Positions 7,268-15,183 are shown, numbered from the stretch's first letter. The stretch is DNA of 19,904 bases from Anaerolineae bacterium (GCA_017303735.1 JAFLCF010000073.1:1-19904); one strand, 5' to 3'. The notes: generated by a model from the letters alone, not told the origin. Program-made: numbers and translations.

Positions 7268-8482
7268 TTATTTGCGAATGTCTTCTGCGATCAAACGTGC
7301 GGCGGTGTTTTGCCAGTTGTGCAACGTCCGCTCGGGGACGGAGGTTTGGAACCATTCAAGGGTGGCACGCGCAGACTCTTCGAGTGTGGAAAGGTCTGCA
7401 CGGCGGGTGTAGGGTTTGAGCCCAAGCACATACGGGTAATGGACGGCGTTGTAATAGCGCCAGGCGTCGCTAGTGCCAGAGGCTTCGCCAGTTTGCGGTT
7501 TTAGCTTTTGGATGCTTTGAATGAGCAGAGATTTTAACGAGTGCGCACGGTCGAGCGGATTGGTCCCTTGCACGGCGGGGAGATTCACGAGCGGGCTGGT
7601 CGCCAATTTGGGCAGGTCGCCCAGATGTGAGAGCGCGCGTCGTGTCAGACGGGTGAACTGCTCCTCGTCTGCTGAATCAGGTTCGAGCGGGGAGAGAAGC
7701 GGAAGCGCATCGGCTGTTTGGCGCAGGGCGGAGCGTTGATCGTTCAAGCGGGCGGGCAGGGTGAGTGAGTCCAATCCTTTTTGAATGAGGTTGGAAAATG
7801 TTTGAGTGAGGATTCCAAAAGTGAGCAGCGCAAGTAAGAGCGGCGAGGTTGGGTTGAAGAGGCTTGCAATGAGCAGAAGCGCACCGGCATAATAAAGATT
7901 GGAGATCAGGGATTGAAGCAGATGCGCTCGAAGCGACTCGCCTTCGTCGAAGGCATCGAGTGTGGTGATGAGGATGCCGAGGATGAGCAGGTCGAAGCCA
8001 AGCAAGCTGAAGCCCCAATTAAGTGGGAGCCAGTTGAGCGGCAGAATCAATAAGCCAGAACTAAGTGCTACAAAAAGCGCAATGACGGCAAGTAGTGTGT
8101 AGGTGTTTTTATATTGGGAACGAAACGCAAGCCGTGTGACCATGCCCGCTGAAATGAGCAAACACACAACCACAATGGCAGAGAACCATGGGCTGACCTG
8201 TGTGAGGATCGCCAGCGGAATGGCGGTCACTGCCCAGGTGCGGATGTAGGTGTTGCGGAGGGTGTCTTCTTCGGGAAGCAGATGTAATGCAGCACCGACC
8301 CATAGCAGTGCGGGGATAAGCAGAATGATGAAAAAGAATTGCCCGGTAAGGATGTAGATGCCGAGGGCAAGGGCATAGGCAAGCAAGCCCCAGCCGGTGA
8401 ATTGCACTGTGCGGTTTTGGGATGCGCGTGCAAGTAAATATGCGCCAAGCCAGAGTGTGAAGCCAAAGAAGAAGAGTTGCAT
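7268..8482 (-). CDS. Polytopic membrane protein with cytoplasmic C-terminal region, unknown function
   Basis: 404 residues from the ATG at 8482. The frame reaches a TTG at 8506, but that codon lies inside a long hairpin and is unlikely to be used. Residues 1-240 hold about eight hydrophobic helices. Residues about 245-404 are soluble and helical, with a W-R-Y-Y-N-A-V-H-Y-P-Y-V-L-G-L-K-P-Y block and a C-terminal W-F-Q-T-S-V-P-E-R-T-L-H-N-W-Q stretch. I do not recognise the family. It lies downstream of the nucleosidase gene and upstream of the two small membrane genes, all on the minus strand. Confidence 0.8.
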   Translation of the reverse strand: MQLFFFGFTLWLGAYLLARASQNRTVQFTGWGLLAYALALGIYILTGQFFFIILLIPALLWVGAALHLLPEEDTLRNTYIRTWAVTAIPLAILTQVSPWFSAIVVVCLLISAGMVTRLAFRSQYKNTYTLLAVIALFVALSSGLLILPLNWLPLNWGFSLLGFDLLILGILITTLDAFDEGESLRAHLLQSLISNLYYAGALLLIASLFNPTSPLLLALLTFGILTQTFSNLIQKGLDSLTLPARLNDQRSALRQTADALPLLSPLEPDSADEEQFTRLTRRALSHLGDLPKLATSPLVNLPAVQGTNPLDRAHSLKSLLIQSIQKLKPQTGEASGTSDAWRYYNAVHYPYVLGLKPYTRRADLSTLEESARATLEWFQTSVPERTLHNWQNTAARLIAEDIRK

Positions 8483-8495
8483 GATCCTTAAATAG

Positions 8496-8534
8496 GACGC
8501 GGACAAACGCCGGATATCTGCGTTCGTCCGCGTC
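8496..8534. repeat. Long hairpin between nucleosidase and membrane gene
   Basis: GACGCGGACAAACGC (8496-8510) and GCGTTCGTCCGCGTC (8520-8534) pair over 15 bases with one mismatch around a nine-base loop. It follows the nucleosidase stop at 8541 and may terminate or stabilise that transcript. There is no proper T tract. Its wording (GATATCTGCG...CGTCCGCGTC) recalls dispersed palindromes of environmental genomes. Confidence 0.6.
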
Positions 8535-8540
8535 TAAAAA

Positions 8541-9299
8541 TTATTTGTCGAGTTGCTGAATGAGCTTATCGAAGACTTTGCCGTAATTATCGGTGGCGGC
8601 GATGAGGAAGTCGGTGAAGCTGACGTTGGCAGAATGGTCGGCTTTATCAGACATGGCACGCAGGCAAAGGAATGGGACTTTGTTGATCTCGCAGGTGTGC
8701 GCGATGGCGGCGGCTTCCATATCCACGGCGAGGGCGTTGTGGATGCTGAGCAGTTGACCGGCTTTTTCGACACTGCTGATGAACTGGTCGCCGCTGACGA
8801 CGCGCCCTTTGTAGACTTTTGGAGTATGTCCGCCCACCTCATCCAGAGAGACAGATTGAGCAGATTCGAATGCCAACTCGGTGAGCTTGGGGTCGGTGAC
8901 GAAGGCATGGCGTGACGTGAAACCGAGTTGCCCCGTCTCCGGCTTGGTGACGACATCGAAAAGGATTTCACCCGGCTTCATACCCCAGCCGGTCAGGTCG
9001 AAGTCATGTTGAATGGCATCGGTTGCGACAACAAGGTCGCCGACTTCGAGGTTGGGCGCGAGTGCGCCGGAACTGCCCATGTTGAAGAGCACATCGGGTT
9101 CGAAGAAGTCGAGTAGCTGTTGAGTGGCGATCACCGCGTTGACCTTGCCCGGGTCGCAACGGGTGAGGTAGACCTGATGTCCGTGCATGTCGCCATGCCA
9201 GTAGGTGCGGTTGCCGCGTTCGATCTTTTCGAGATGCTGTGAGAGTGCGCGGATGGGAATAAGTTCTTCGTCCATTGCGCCGATGATGCCGATTTTCAT
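8541..9299 (-). CDS. mtnN: 5'-methylthioadenosine/S-adenosylhomocysteine nucleosidase
   Basis: 252 residues. The enzyme splits MTA and SAH into adenine and the thio-ribose sugar, recycling by-products of methylation and polyamine synthesis. The start MKIGIIGAMDEELIPIR places Glu12 in the position of the catalytic glutamate of E. coli MtnN. Other family motifs are F-N-M-G-S-S-G-A (about 72-79), S-G-D-Q-F-I (169-174), A-V-D-M-E-A-A-A-I-A (ribose-binding Met-Glu at 194-195) and A-M-S-D-K-A-D, with Asp218 as general acid. It is about 20 residues longer than E. coli MtnN. GGAAG lies seven bases before the ATG at 9299; a GTG two codons upstream is less likely. Cytoplasmic. Confidence 0.93.
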   Translation of the reverse strand: MKIGIIGAMDEELIPIRALSQHLEKIERGNRTYWHGDMHGHQVYLTRCDPGKVNAVIATQQLLDFFEPDVLFNMGSSGALAPNLEVGDLVVATDAIQHDFDLTGWGMKPGEILFDVVTKPETGQLGFTSRHAFVTDPKLTELAFESAQSVSLDEVGGHTPKVYKGRVVSGDQFISSVEKAGQLLSIHNALAVDMEAAAIAHTCEINKVPFLCLRAMSDKADHSANVSFTDFLIAATDNYGKVFDKLIQQLDK

Positions 9300-9352
9300 G
9301 AGCACACTTCCTTCAAATGGATTTTCTGTATTTTAACGGATGACTGTTCTTA

Positions 9353-9380
9353 ACCACAGATGGACACAGATAAACAGGAT
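9353..9380 (+). repeat. Dispersed repeat copy (ACCACAGAT...ACACAGATAAA type)
   Basis: This 28-base block matches 12979-13006 at 25 of 28 positions and contains internal ACAGAT units. Both copies are intergenic. The motif is a common dispersed repeat in many bacterial genomes (established knowledge). Confidence 0.65.
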
Positions 9381-9399
9381 AAAAACAGATTGTTTAGCC

Positions 9400-9431
9400 G
9401 TAATTCAGACAACCAATTTGTGGTGAATTAC
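9400..9431 (-). terminator. Hairpin after the hemolysin III gene
   Basis: GTAATTCA (9400-9407) and TGAATTAC (9424-9431) are perfect inverted arms, 28 bases past the stop at 9459. No T tract, so weak support as a terminator. Confidence 0.3.
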
Positions 9432-9458
9432 AAAAATTCCTTATCTATTGACGTTGTT

Positions 9459-10157
9459 TTACCCGTTCGAAAACGGCAGCACATGCCATAGCATCACAAG
9501 AAACATAAATGTATTGCCCGCCAAAACACAAATATGCCAAATTTCGTGATTGCCAAAATACGGCGGGAAGGGATTAGGCTTGCCAATCGCAAAGCTGATC
9601 GCGCCGACTGTGTAGCTTAATCCGCCCGCGATCATGAGGAGGATGGCGTCCATACCAAGTTGGGTGTAGGCGGGTTGAATGAGGAAGACCACGATCCAGC
9701 CCATGAGCAGGAAAGATGCCTGTGAAAGCCAGACGGGAATCTTCGCAAAGAAGATGGATTTAAGCGTGATAAAGAAAACCGCCAAGCTCCAAATAATTCC
9801 GAACAACACCCAGCCCGTCGCACCGCTGAAGATGGTGAGACAGAAAGGCGTGTACGTTCCTGCGATCAGAATGTAAATGGCGTTATGGTCGAGGATGCCG
9901 AAGACGCGGTAATACTTATTGAACAGCAAAAAGAAATGCAGCAAGCAACTGAATAGAAATGAGAGAAATAAACTCGTGCCGTAGATGGCGAATCCCACCA
10001 CGTGGGCTGGCTTATCAGCGATGGCTGCAAGTGAAACCAAAACCGCCAAGGCAGAGATCGAAAGGATCGCCCCAATGAGATGGCTGATGGAGTTGAAATA
10101 CTCGTTGCTATCTGGCGACGAGATCATGGGGTCGAGCATGGGTTTTTGTGATGACAT
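9459..10157 (-). CDS. Hemolysin III / PAQR family membrane protein
   Basis: 232 residues with seven likely membrane helices. The family signature is complete: N-S-I-S-H-L-I-G-A (His26), a Ser plus His74 in S-C-L-L-H, I-L-D-H-N (Asp90, His91), I-A-G-T-Y-T-P-F, and H-E-I-W-H-I-C-V-L-A-G (His204, His208). In PAQR proteins these Ser/His/Asp residues bind a zinc ion at the inner face of the membrane, as in adiponectin-receptor ceramidases; bacterial members have uncertain roles. The ATG at 10157 has no ribosome site, but TATACT ends seven bases upstream (10165-10170), suggesting a leaderless message. Met codons at residues 7 and 11 are alternative starts. Confidence 0.9.
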   Translation of the reverse strand: MSSQKPMLDPMISSPDSNEYFNSISHLIGAILSISALAVLVSLAAIADKPAHVVGFAIYGTSLFLSFLFSCLLHFFLLFNKYYRVFGILDHNAIYILIAGTYTPFCLTIFSGATGWVLFGIIWSLAVFFITLKSIFFAKIPVWLSQASFLLMGWIVVFLIQPAYTQLGMDAILLMIAGGLSYTVGAISFAIGKPNPFPPYFGNHEIWHICVLAGNTFMFLVMLWHVLPFSNG

Positions 10158-10164
10158 GGGCGCG

Positions 10165-10170
10165 AGTATA
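10165..10170 (-). promoter_or_regulatory. -10 box for leaderless start of the hemolysin III gene
   Basis: TATACT on the minus strand, then CGCGCCC, then ATG. The same CGCGCCCATG context follows the TATAAT at 19675. No clear -35 box. Confidence 0.5.
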
Positions 10171-10228
10171 ACTTAACTCAAGTTGCTCCCCTGTAGTTTT
10201 CAGTGGAGTTCGTCCGAAATTTTTATCG

Positions 10229-10289
10229 CAAGGTCGCAAAGGCGCTAAGATTTAAAGACTTTTCTTTGCAACCTTGCGCCTTTGCGTTA
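10229..10289. repeat. Dispersed imperfect palindrome (CGCAAAGGCG / CGCCTTTGCG type)
   Basis: cgcaaggtcgcaaaggcgct on the left and cttgcgcctttgcgttaag on the right pair over the core CGCAAAGGCGC / GCGCCTTTGCG. It is intergenic, between the SDR and hemolysin III genes. Similar repeats are widespread in environmental genomes. Confidence 0.6.
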
Positions 10290-10331
10290 AGTTCTTTGAA
10301 ACAAGCCATGCAAGTAGCAATGACGACCTTA

Positions 10332-10376
10332 AAAATGAAAACATTCCCGTATTTGTGGCAGGAATGTTTTCATTTT
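10332..10376 (-). terminator. Rho-independent terminator of the SDR gene
   Basis: Perfect 16-base arms AAAATGAAAACATTCC (10332-10347) and complement (10361-10376) with a 13-base loop, immediately after the stop at 10379. The minus transcript ends ...TTTTCATTTTTAAGG. Confidence 0.8.
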
Positions 10377-10378
10377 AA

Positions 10379-11218
10379 CTAGCTGGTTGCTTTTTCGCTG
10401 AGTTCCCACAGTTTGGCGGCGTTCTGGTCATTGTCGAAACGATTTGTGCGGCTAACTTTGCGCTTGGTCCAATACTTTCCATTACTAGTTTGGGCAGATG
10501 GGTCTTCTGCAAGAAACACACCCGTATCGGCACCGGCTTCGGAGTCGATGGTGAATAAGGCTTCCATCCAGCGTGGATACATGGAGCGTTGCGATGGTAA
10601 ACCACGGGTTTGTTTCCCGAAATCAGAACGGACAAAGCCGGGGTGGTAGCAATGCGCCGTGACGCCTTTTGACTCAACTCGACGGGCTAACTCGCGAGTA
10701 AAAAGGACATTTGCAAGTTTGGTTTTGCTGTAGGTTTTGAATGAGCTATATTGACTTTTCTCATCCATCCAATCATTCCAGTTGAAAGATGTAAAGTGAT
10801 GAGCGCCAGAACTGGTAGTGATTACTCGCCCTTGAACCGGCTCAATGAGCGGAAGTAGTTCGCGGGTCAACACAAAAGGAGCGAGATGGTTAATCGCCAT
10901 GGTCATTTCCCAGCCATCTACGCTGACCTTGCGTTCGTTCAACATCAGCCCGGCGTTATTCCAAAGAACATCCAAGGTTTTGGTTTGCTCTTTGACTTGC
11001 CCGGCAATCGATTTGACTTCTGCCATAGAAGAAACATCACCAGTGACAAGTGAGAAGTTCGCATTCGGTGCTTCTTTTTTTAGCTCGTCCAACACGGGCT
11101 TTCCACGCTCTTCTGACCGCGCATGCACAAATACTTTCCAGCCACGACGCCCTAATTCCAATGCGCCTGCTTTGCCAATTCCCGTTGTGGAACCGGTGAT
11201 CAAAATTGATTTACTCAT
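10379..11218 (-). CDS. Short-chain dehydrogenase/reductase (retinol dehydrogenase-like)
   Basis: 279 residues, classical-type SDR. The cofactor motif T-G-S-T-T-G-I-G is at residues 8-15, N-N-A-G at 87-90, the catalytic Ser near 136-137 (T-T-S-S-G-A-H), and Y-S-K-T-K with Tyr163 and Lys167. Arg34 after the second strand (V-H-A-R) points to NADP(H) preference by family rules. Overall layout (N-W-N-D-W...Y-x-x-F-K-T-Y-S-K-T-K-L-A-N) is that of the retinol dehydrogenase/WW-domain oxidoreductase-like group; substrate unknown. AGGA lies about eight bases before the ATG. It is separated from the upstream P450 gene by a terminator, so it is its own unit. Confidence 0.9.
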   Translation of the reverse strand: MSKSILITGSTTGIGKAGALELGRRGWKVFVHARSEERGKPVLDELKKEAPNANFSLVTGDVSSMAEVKSIAGQVKEQTKTLDVLWNNAGLMLNERKVSVDGWEMTMAINHLAPFVLTRELLPLIEPVQGRVITTSSGAHHFTSFNWNDWMDEKSQYSSFKTYSKTKLANVLFTRELARRVESKGVTAHCYHPGFVRSDFGKQTRGLPSQRSMYPRWMEALFTIDSEAGADTGVFLAEDPSAQTSNGKYWTKRKVSRTNRFDNDQNAAKLWELSEKATS

Positions 11219-11291
11219 AACAATTTCCTTTTGCGATGGTATGTCTACCTCGTGCAGATTGGCTGTAATAAAAAATTCTTTCTCTGGATAA

Positions 11292-11320
11292 TTAATAATT
11301 TTGTGAGAATAGGTTTACAA
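11292..11320 (-). promoter_or_regulatory. Possible sigma70-type promoter of the SDR gene
   Basis: On the minus strand, TTGTAA (11315-11320), 17 bases, TATTAA (11292-11297). Four of six matches at each box; it lies after the P450 terminator and before the SDR start, where a promoter is needed. Confidence 0.35.
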
Positions 11321-11321
11321 C

Positions 11322-11353
11322 AAAAAATGCAGCTACAAAAGGCTGCATTTTTT
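11322..11353 (-). terminator. Rho-independent terminator of the P450 gene
   Basis: AAAAAATGCAGC (11322-11333) and GCTGCATTTTTT (11342-11353) pair perfectly around an eight-base loop; on the minus strand the stem ends in a T run. It lies 20 bases past the P450 stop. Confidence 0.85.
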
Positions 11354-11373
11354 TGTTTGATACGAGTTGTAAA

Positions 11374-12603
11374 TTAAAATTCGACGGGCAATTTATTCAA
11401 CCCGCGAATGACGAAGCCGGAGGAAAACTCTGCTTCTCCCGCCGGGCGGATATTCGGGCAGCGTGTGAACAACACACTGAATAACACTTGCAATTCCAAG
11501 CGTGCGAGCGGAGCGCCGAGGCAGTAATGCGTACCAAGACCAAACGTCAGCAAGGGGTTATCTTCACGAGACAGGATCAATTCATTCGGTTGAGTGAAGC
11601 GGGCTTCATCCCGATTGCCTGAGATGTACATCAGCGCCACTTCCATGCCACGCTCCAACTTGACTCCGTTGAAGTCCATATCTTCGAGGACGTAACGCTC
11701 AAACATCGGCAGCGGAGTTTCATAACGCAACATTTCGTCGACGCCAGTTTTGAGCAGGGATGTGTTGCCTTGAGCGACCGCTTCTTTCAACGCCTTGAAT
11801 TGGTCGGGTTTCTGGAAGAGTGCCCGCAGCCCAAGCGAAGACCCGTTGACCGTAGCCTCGTGCCCGGCGTTGAGCAAAAAGATGGCGGTGGCACGCAATT
11901 CATCCTCGGTAAGCTTGTCGCCTTTTTCTTCCACTTGCACGAGTTCGGTGATGAGGTCATCTTGTGGATTGATGCGGCGTTCCGCAGCGAGCTTGCCGAT
12001 CATTTCCATGAACTCAGTGGCGGCGCGGTTGGCTTCTTCCACTTGTTGGTCGGTATAGCCGAGTTCATACATCTTGACGATGGCATTCGACCACGGGCGC
12101 AGATATTGGATTTGCTCATCGGGAATGCCGAGCAAACTGGCGATCATAATGACTGGCAACGGCTCAGCAATATCGTGGACAAAGTCCGCTTTGCCATTGG
12201 CTTCTACGGCATCAATAAGTTTGTGAGTAGTGCGTTCGAGCGTGGCACGCATGCTTTCCACGCGTTTGGGCGTGAAGACCTTCGTCACCAGCGAGCGGAT
12301 GCGGCTGTGGGCGTCTGCTTCCATATCCATGAAGACGTTGTCTTGATAGCGGCGGAAGGGCGCCTCGCGTGGGTCGGGTGGGGGCCAGCCGATCTCATCG
12401 CGTGAGTAGCGGTGAAGCATCGTCCGCCCGAGACGTTTGTCTTTGAGCAGGGCGGCAATATCGGCATGGCGGGTAAAGAAGACCTTATTCCAAACCGAGT
12501 CGAGATAGACTGGCATTTCTTTTCGCAGGTTCGCCAGTTTTTCGTACGGGTCTTTGATGAAATCAGGCTGATTGATGTCGATGTGATGGGAGGGTAGGGA
12601 CAT
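11374..12603 (-). CDS. Cytochrome P450
   Basis: Soluble bacterial class I-type P450 of 409 residues. The heme-binding loop F-G-L-G-T-H-Y-C-L-G has the axial thiolate Cys361. The I-helix oxygen-activation motif reads A-G-H-E-A-T (246-251), with Ala in the slot between Glu and Thr; the Glu290-M-L-Arg293 pair of the K helix is intact. A W-P-P-P-D-P-R-E insert near residue 73 and the H-S-R-I-R-S-L-V C-helix motif fit CYP107-like families. It needs an external ferredoxin and reductase; neither is encoded nearby. The substrate is unknown. The ATG lies 15 bases after the stop of the small upstream gene. There is no ribosome site, but TAAAAT ends seven bases before it. Confidence 0.93.
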   Translation of the reverse strand: MSLPSHHIDINQPDFIKDPYEKLANLRKEMPVYLDSVWNKVFFTRHADIAALLKDKRLGRTMLHRYSRDEIGWPPPDPREAPFRRYQDNVFMDMEADAHSRIRSLVTKVFTPKRVESMRATLERTTHKLIDAVEANGKADFVHDIAEPLPVIMIASLLGIPDEQIQYLRPWSNAIVKMYELGYTDQQVEEANRAATEFMEMIGKLAAERRINPQDDLITELVQVEEKGDKLTEDELRATAIFLLNAGHEATVNGSSLGLRALFQKPDQFKALKEAVAQGNTSLLKTGVDEMLRYETPLPMFERYVLEDMDFNGVKLERGMEVALMYISGNRDEARFTQPNELILSREDNPLLTFGLGTHYCLGAPLARLELQVLFSVLFTRCPNIRPAGEAEFSSGFVIRGLNKLPVEF

Positions 12604-12610
12604 GGGGGTA

Positions 12611-12616
12611 ATTTTA
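12611..12616 (-). promoter_or_regulatory. -10 box for leaderless start of the P450 gene
   Basis: TAAAAT on the minus strand, seven bases, then ATG. No Shine-Dalgarno sequence lies in the gap. Coupling to the upstream gene is the alternative. Confidence 0.4.
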
Positions 12617-12618
12617 CC

Positions 12619-12951
12619 TTACCCTTTCTTTAAGATCGCGGCGTTTTTCTCCAGCAGATTGTGGAGTTCGTCATCAAAGGTCACTTCGTCTGTTTTTCCC
12701 TTTTGGTACTTTACCTTCACAAGGACGCCGGGTTTGAGCAAATAGGAATTTGTCATGCCGACCTGCATGACAGACTCAAAGGGCGCATCGTCTTTGGGCT
12801 GAACCCGCACCCGAACGCTTAGCATCGGTTCGACGCCTTTGTAGTTATTGTATTTGGCTTTCTGCATTTCCTGATTCATGATCGCCAGCCCGTCTTCAAG
12901 GACTTCTGCCATGGCTTGCGTTTCTTCTTTTTTACCAAATAAAGAAAACAT
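12619..12951 (-). CDS. Small hypothetical protein (SHOCT-associated barrel-like)
   Basis: 110 residues from the ATG at 12951, which has GAGG six bases upstream; the frame extends upstream but homologues would be expected to start at MFSLFGKKEE. A charged N-terminal helix is followed by a beta-rich core of the form M-L-S-V-R-V-R-V-x-P...A-P-F-E...Y-L-L-K-P-G-V-L-V-K-V-K-Y. This resembles the small barrel domain of actinobacterial SHOCT-type proteins (V-x-L-x-V-x-P...P-Y...L-x-P-G-x-x-V-x-V-x-Y); that is inference. It precedes the P450 gene by 15 bases and may share its transcript. Confidence 0.7.
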   Translation of the reverse strand: MFSLFGKKEETQAMAEVLEDGLAIMNQEMQKAKYNNYKGVEPMLSVRVRVQPKDDAPFESVMQVGMTNSYLLKPGVLVKVKYQKGKTDEVTFDDELHNLLEKNAAILKKG

Positions 12952-12978
12952 GTTGCCTCTTGACCTTAAGAAAAATTC

Positions 12979-13046
12979 ACCACAGATACACACAGATAAA
13001 AAGGATGTTGAACAAGTTCAAAAGTCCATCCATGTTCATCTGTGGT
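12979..13046. repeat. Dispersed palindromic repeat (ACCACAGAT...ATCTGTGGT)
   Basis: ACCACAGAT (12979-12987) and ATCTGTGGT (13038-13046) are perfect inverted ends. The left 28 bases match 9353-9380 at 25 positions. It fills the gap between the genes ending at 13070 and starting at 12951. Confidence 0.65.
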
Positions 13047-13069
13047 TTAAACCAAACTTCAAAATATTT

Positions 13070-13870
13070 TTATGGAATCGAGTATGAGGTCAATTCAATG
13101 GTGCTATCCAACCCGCTGCCGGTGGTGACGGTTTTCACCAAGCCGACTTTGATGGCGTACCAGTTGGTGTTGGTGAGTGCAATAGGTGTTGTAAACGGCG
13201 AGCCGGAAAGATCAATCGTGATGTTCATATTCACCTGACAGTCCACGCGCATGGCATCGAAGGTGCCAGCTGGGACCGTGACCGATTCATTTCCAACGGC
13301 GGTGCATGCTTGGGTGACCTGATTGCTCACGGGGAAGCTTTCGCCGTTGACGGTCTGAGTGCCTTCCAAGGTCAGGGACTGGGACCAACTGTCGCCGGGA
13401 TTGATCGAGGCGGGCAAGGTCACACCTTCGTGAGCCGTAGTTTGGAAGTCCACCGAAACGCCTTCTGTGTTCACGTTTGCCGATCCGCCGCCCGATGGGT
13501 TGAGCGCGACGAGATTGCCATTCTCACACAGCCACTTCCCCGTGCGAGTGACGCCTGAGGCGAAGACATCCTGCTCGGTAAAGCCATCGGCTTCGATCGA
13601 AAGAATGCTATGGGTGTAGGTATCGGGCGTGGAACTGGTGATGGTGTAATCCCAGCTTGCGCCGAGGATGACCGGCATGTAGGGATTCTCGCAAATGCCT
13701 GCTCTTGCGGGAGGAACCTCCGCCTCGTTGACCGGAGCCGGAGTTGATTCGGTTCCCCCAGAGTTTGGGTCACCGCTGGGAGAGTCTGATGGGGCAGGGC
13801 TGCCCAGGTTGCAAGCCAGCATGGACAAGATAAGGGTCGTGATCGAAAGGGTTAAGGCTTTTGTTTTCAT
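13070..13870 (-). CDS. TapB-like (DUF3108-like) lipoprotein
   Basis: 266 residues. The N-terminus MKTKALTLSITTLILSMLAC is a lipoprotein signal with Cys20, followed by a Ser/Pro/Gly-rich linker to about residue 50. The mature domain opens with N-P-Y-M-P-V-I-L-G-A-S-W-D-Y-T and contains V-T-V-P-A-G-T-F-D-A-M-R-V-D-C and N-W-Y-A-I-K-V-G-L-V-K-T-V, the typical order of beta-rich DUF3108/TapB-like domains that often occur on bacterial surfaces. Cys60, Cys114, Cys188 and Cys210 (approximate) could form disulfides. Function unknown. A long perfect hairpin separates it from the upstream membrane gene. Confidence 0.8.
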   Translation of the reverse strand: MKTKALTLSITTLILSMLACNLGSPAPSDSPSGDPNSGGTESTPAPVNEAEVPPARAGICENPYMPVILGASWDYTITSSTPDTYTHSILSIEADGFTEQDVFASGVTRTGKWLCENGNLVALNPSGGGSANVNTEGVSVDFQTTAHEGVTLPASINPGDSWSQSLTLEGTQTVNGESFPVSNQVTQACTAVGNESVTVPAGTFDAMRVDCQVNMNITIDLSGSPFTTPIALTNTNWYAIKVGLVKTVTTGSGLDSTIELTSYSIP

Positions 13871-13888
13871 TGGGCTCTCTCTCTAAAT

Positions 13889-13933
13889 AAAATACGTTGA
13901 CGCGAAGTATAGCATTTCGCGTCAACGTATTTT
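13889..13933 (-). terminator. Strong terminator after the 13960-14514 gene
   Basis: Perfect 18-base arms AAAATACGTTGACGCGAA (13889-13906) and complement (13916-13933) with a nine-base loop; the minus strand ends TATTTTATTT. It lies between the membrane gene stop at 13960 and the lipoprotein start at 13870. Confidence 0.85.
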
Positions 13934-13959
13934 GAAATTTAGGACGAATGGGGCAGGGA

Positions 13960-14514
13960 TTATGCAGGCACTTGCAACATGCCATTTGCCGCCATCACAC
14001 CCAGCGCAGACATGAGCACGACCAGCACGAAGAAGATTCCCAAGACCCAGTTCAGCCATTTCTTTTCAGGATGATTAACCCAGTAAACCAGCAAGCCTGC
14101 AAACAAAAACGCCTGCGGAACGACCTCGACATAGCTGAAAAAATTGGTGGGATAGTTGGTGTAGATCATGCCTTCAATCGAGCCGGGAGCCGCGCCAAAG
14201 GTGGAGAGGATTCCCAACGCCGTCAGCACCCAGCCGAGAATCAGCCAGCCATTCTTCTTGCCGAAAAATATCTCGCGCAGTGGATAGAACGCCAGCGCAA
14301 AAATAATGCCGCGAATCCACTGCAGACCCGGTCCCGCCGCCACCCAGGCACTATCCGTTGGGCGCATGTAATTTTCCAATGCGCCAGTAACGAAACTATC
14401 TTCATAGTTCAGAAAGTTATAGGCAAGGATGCCCATGAGAAAATACGTCAGCGTATGCGCTACACTGGATTTTAGGATGAGGCTTATCAAAGTAGGTTGA
14501 TTGGTGGTGTTCAT
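13960..14514 (-). CDS. Integral membrane protein, unknown function
   Basis: 184 residues from the ATG at 14514, with AAAGGA about seven bases upstream (the frame extends 16 codons further without support). Five or six hydrophobic helices are visible, at about 15-35, 62-80, 88-108, 122-142 and 153-175. A periplasmic-looking loop Y-E-D-S-F-V-T-G-A-L-E-N-Y-M-R-P-T-D follows helix one. I do not recognise the family. Followed by a strong terminator; it is the last gene before the AT-rich accessory cassette. Confidence 0.78.
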   Translation of the reverse strand: MNTTNQPTLISLILKSSVAHTLTYFLMGILAYNFLNYEDSFVTGALENYMRPTDSAWVAAGPGLQWIRGIIFALAFYPLREIFFGKKNGWLILGWVLTALGILSTFGAAPGSIEGMIYTNYPTNFFSYVEVVPQAFLFAGLLVYWVNHPEKKWLNWVLGIFFVLVVLMSALGVMAANGMLQVPA

Positions 14515-14584
14515 TTCAATTCCTTTCCTCCCTAGGATATAGGTTTTGGTGGGTGGGGACAAGTGAGATTAATCCTGTTTGTAC

Positions 14585-14599
14585 AGATCTGTCAGGTCT
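14585..14599. repeat. AGA(C/T)CTGTCAGGTCT palindrome, left copy
   Basis: Near-perfect 15-base palindrome AGATCTGTCAGGTCT directly after the left remnant stop. Two further copies lie at 17557-17571 and 17638-17652, so copies stand at both ends of the accessory cassette. Confidence 0.6.
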
Positions 14600-14635
14600 T
14601 TAACCCTCCACAATTCGTATCTCTTCCTCACTCAT
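14600..14635 (-). pseudogene. C-terminal peptide remnant (SEEEIRIVEG-stop)
   Basis: In the frame offset from the phosphatase, the minus strand reads M-S-E-E-E-I-R-I-V-E-G and a stop at 14600-14602. The same peptide ends the remnant at 17377. It overlaps the last codons of the phosphatase gene. Too short to be a gene; I read it as a relic of a restriction-modification methyltransferase C-terminus or as a duplicated recombination site. Confidence 0.5.
14604..14629. repeat. Left 26-base direct repeat flanking the three-gene cassette
   Basis: 24 of 26 positions match 17384-17409 in the same orientation (the two differences are at bases 12 and 23). The segment between them holds exactly the three cassette genes. 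Confidence 0.75.
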
Positions 14636-15137
14636 TTTTATTTTCTGATTTACCAACATAGGCTTCCCAATTTTTTATCATAAACCCCCTCATTCCCAAA
14701 CCTGGGTTATAAGACGGATATATTTCTCTAAAATCTTTTTCCGCCTCAGAAAACTCTTTTGATACCTTGTCTGTAAATATTGCTAAATAAAGTAATCCAA
14801 TACTGGGAGAACGCGACTCACCTAAGTTGCAGTGCACAAGAACTTTCTTTGAGTTATTCAGATTTTCATGAATATATTCAATGGCAGCGTCTATTATTTC
14901 TTTTGGAATATACATTGGATTTGGCGCATCTACTAAATTTAGAATAAGCCTCCCCTCTCGTCTTGCAATCAGGTATTCAGGGTGGGTGTTTGGCGCAGCA
15001 CGACCAGTGTAACCTAACTCTTTTTTGTGATATGGATATTTACATGCATGAACAATAACCCAACCTGGGTTTCCCTTAACTCCAAACTCGTAATCTTGTT
15101 CACTACCTATAAAAAGATTTGGATATATTTCTAACAT
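14628..15137 (-). CDS. Dual-specificity-type protein phosphatase
   Basis: 169 residues, single cysteine-phosphatase domain. The P-loop V-H-C-N-L-G-E-S-R-S has the nucleophile Cys103 and Arg109; Asp70 in L-V-D-A-P-N is a candidate general acid. The start M-L-E-I-Y-P-N-L-F-I-G-S matches the usual dual-specificity beginning, in which a short strand leads into the fold. It may remove phosphate from proteins or from a small phosphorylated molecule. AGGAG lies about nine bases before the ATG. It is the last gene of an AT-rich three-gene cassette, and its stop codon lies inside the left 26-base direct repeat. Confidence 0.85.
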   Translation of the reverse strand: MLEIYPNLFIGSEQDYEFGVKGNPGWVIVHACKYPYHKKELGYTGRAAPNTHPEYLIARREGRLILNLVDAPNPMYIPKEIIDAAIEYIHENLNNSKKVLVHCNLGESRSPSIGLLYLAIFTDKVSKEFSEAEKDFREIYPSYNPGLGMRGFMIKNWEAYVGKSENKNE

Positions 15138-15183
15138 AGTTAATTCTCCTGCACTAAAACTTTATATTTCTCAAACTGAAAAA

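Noticed and set aside
11770..12405. Plus-strand frame of 211 codons inside the P450 gene
   Set aside because: Antisense shadow of a gene with intact heme, I-helix and ExxR motifs.
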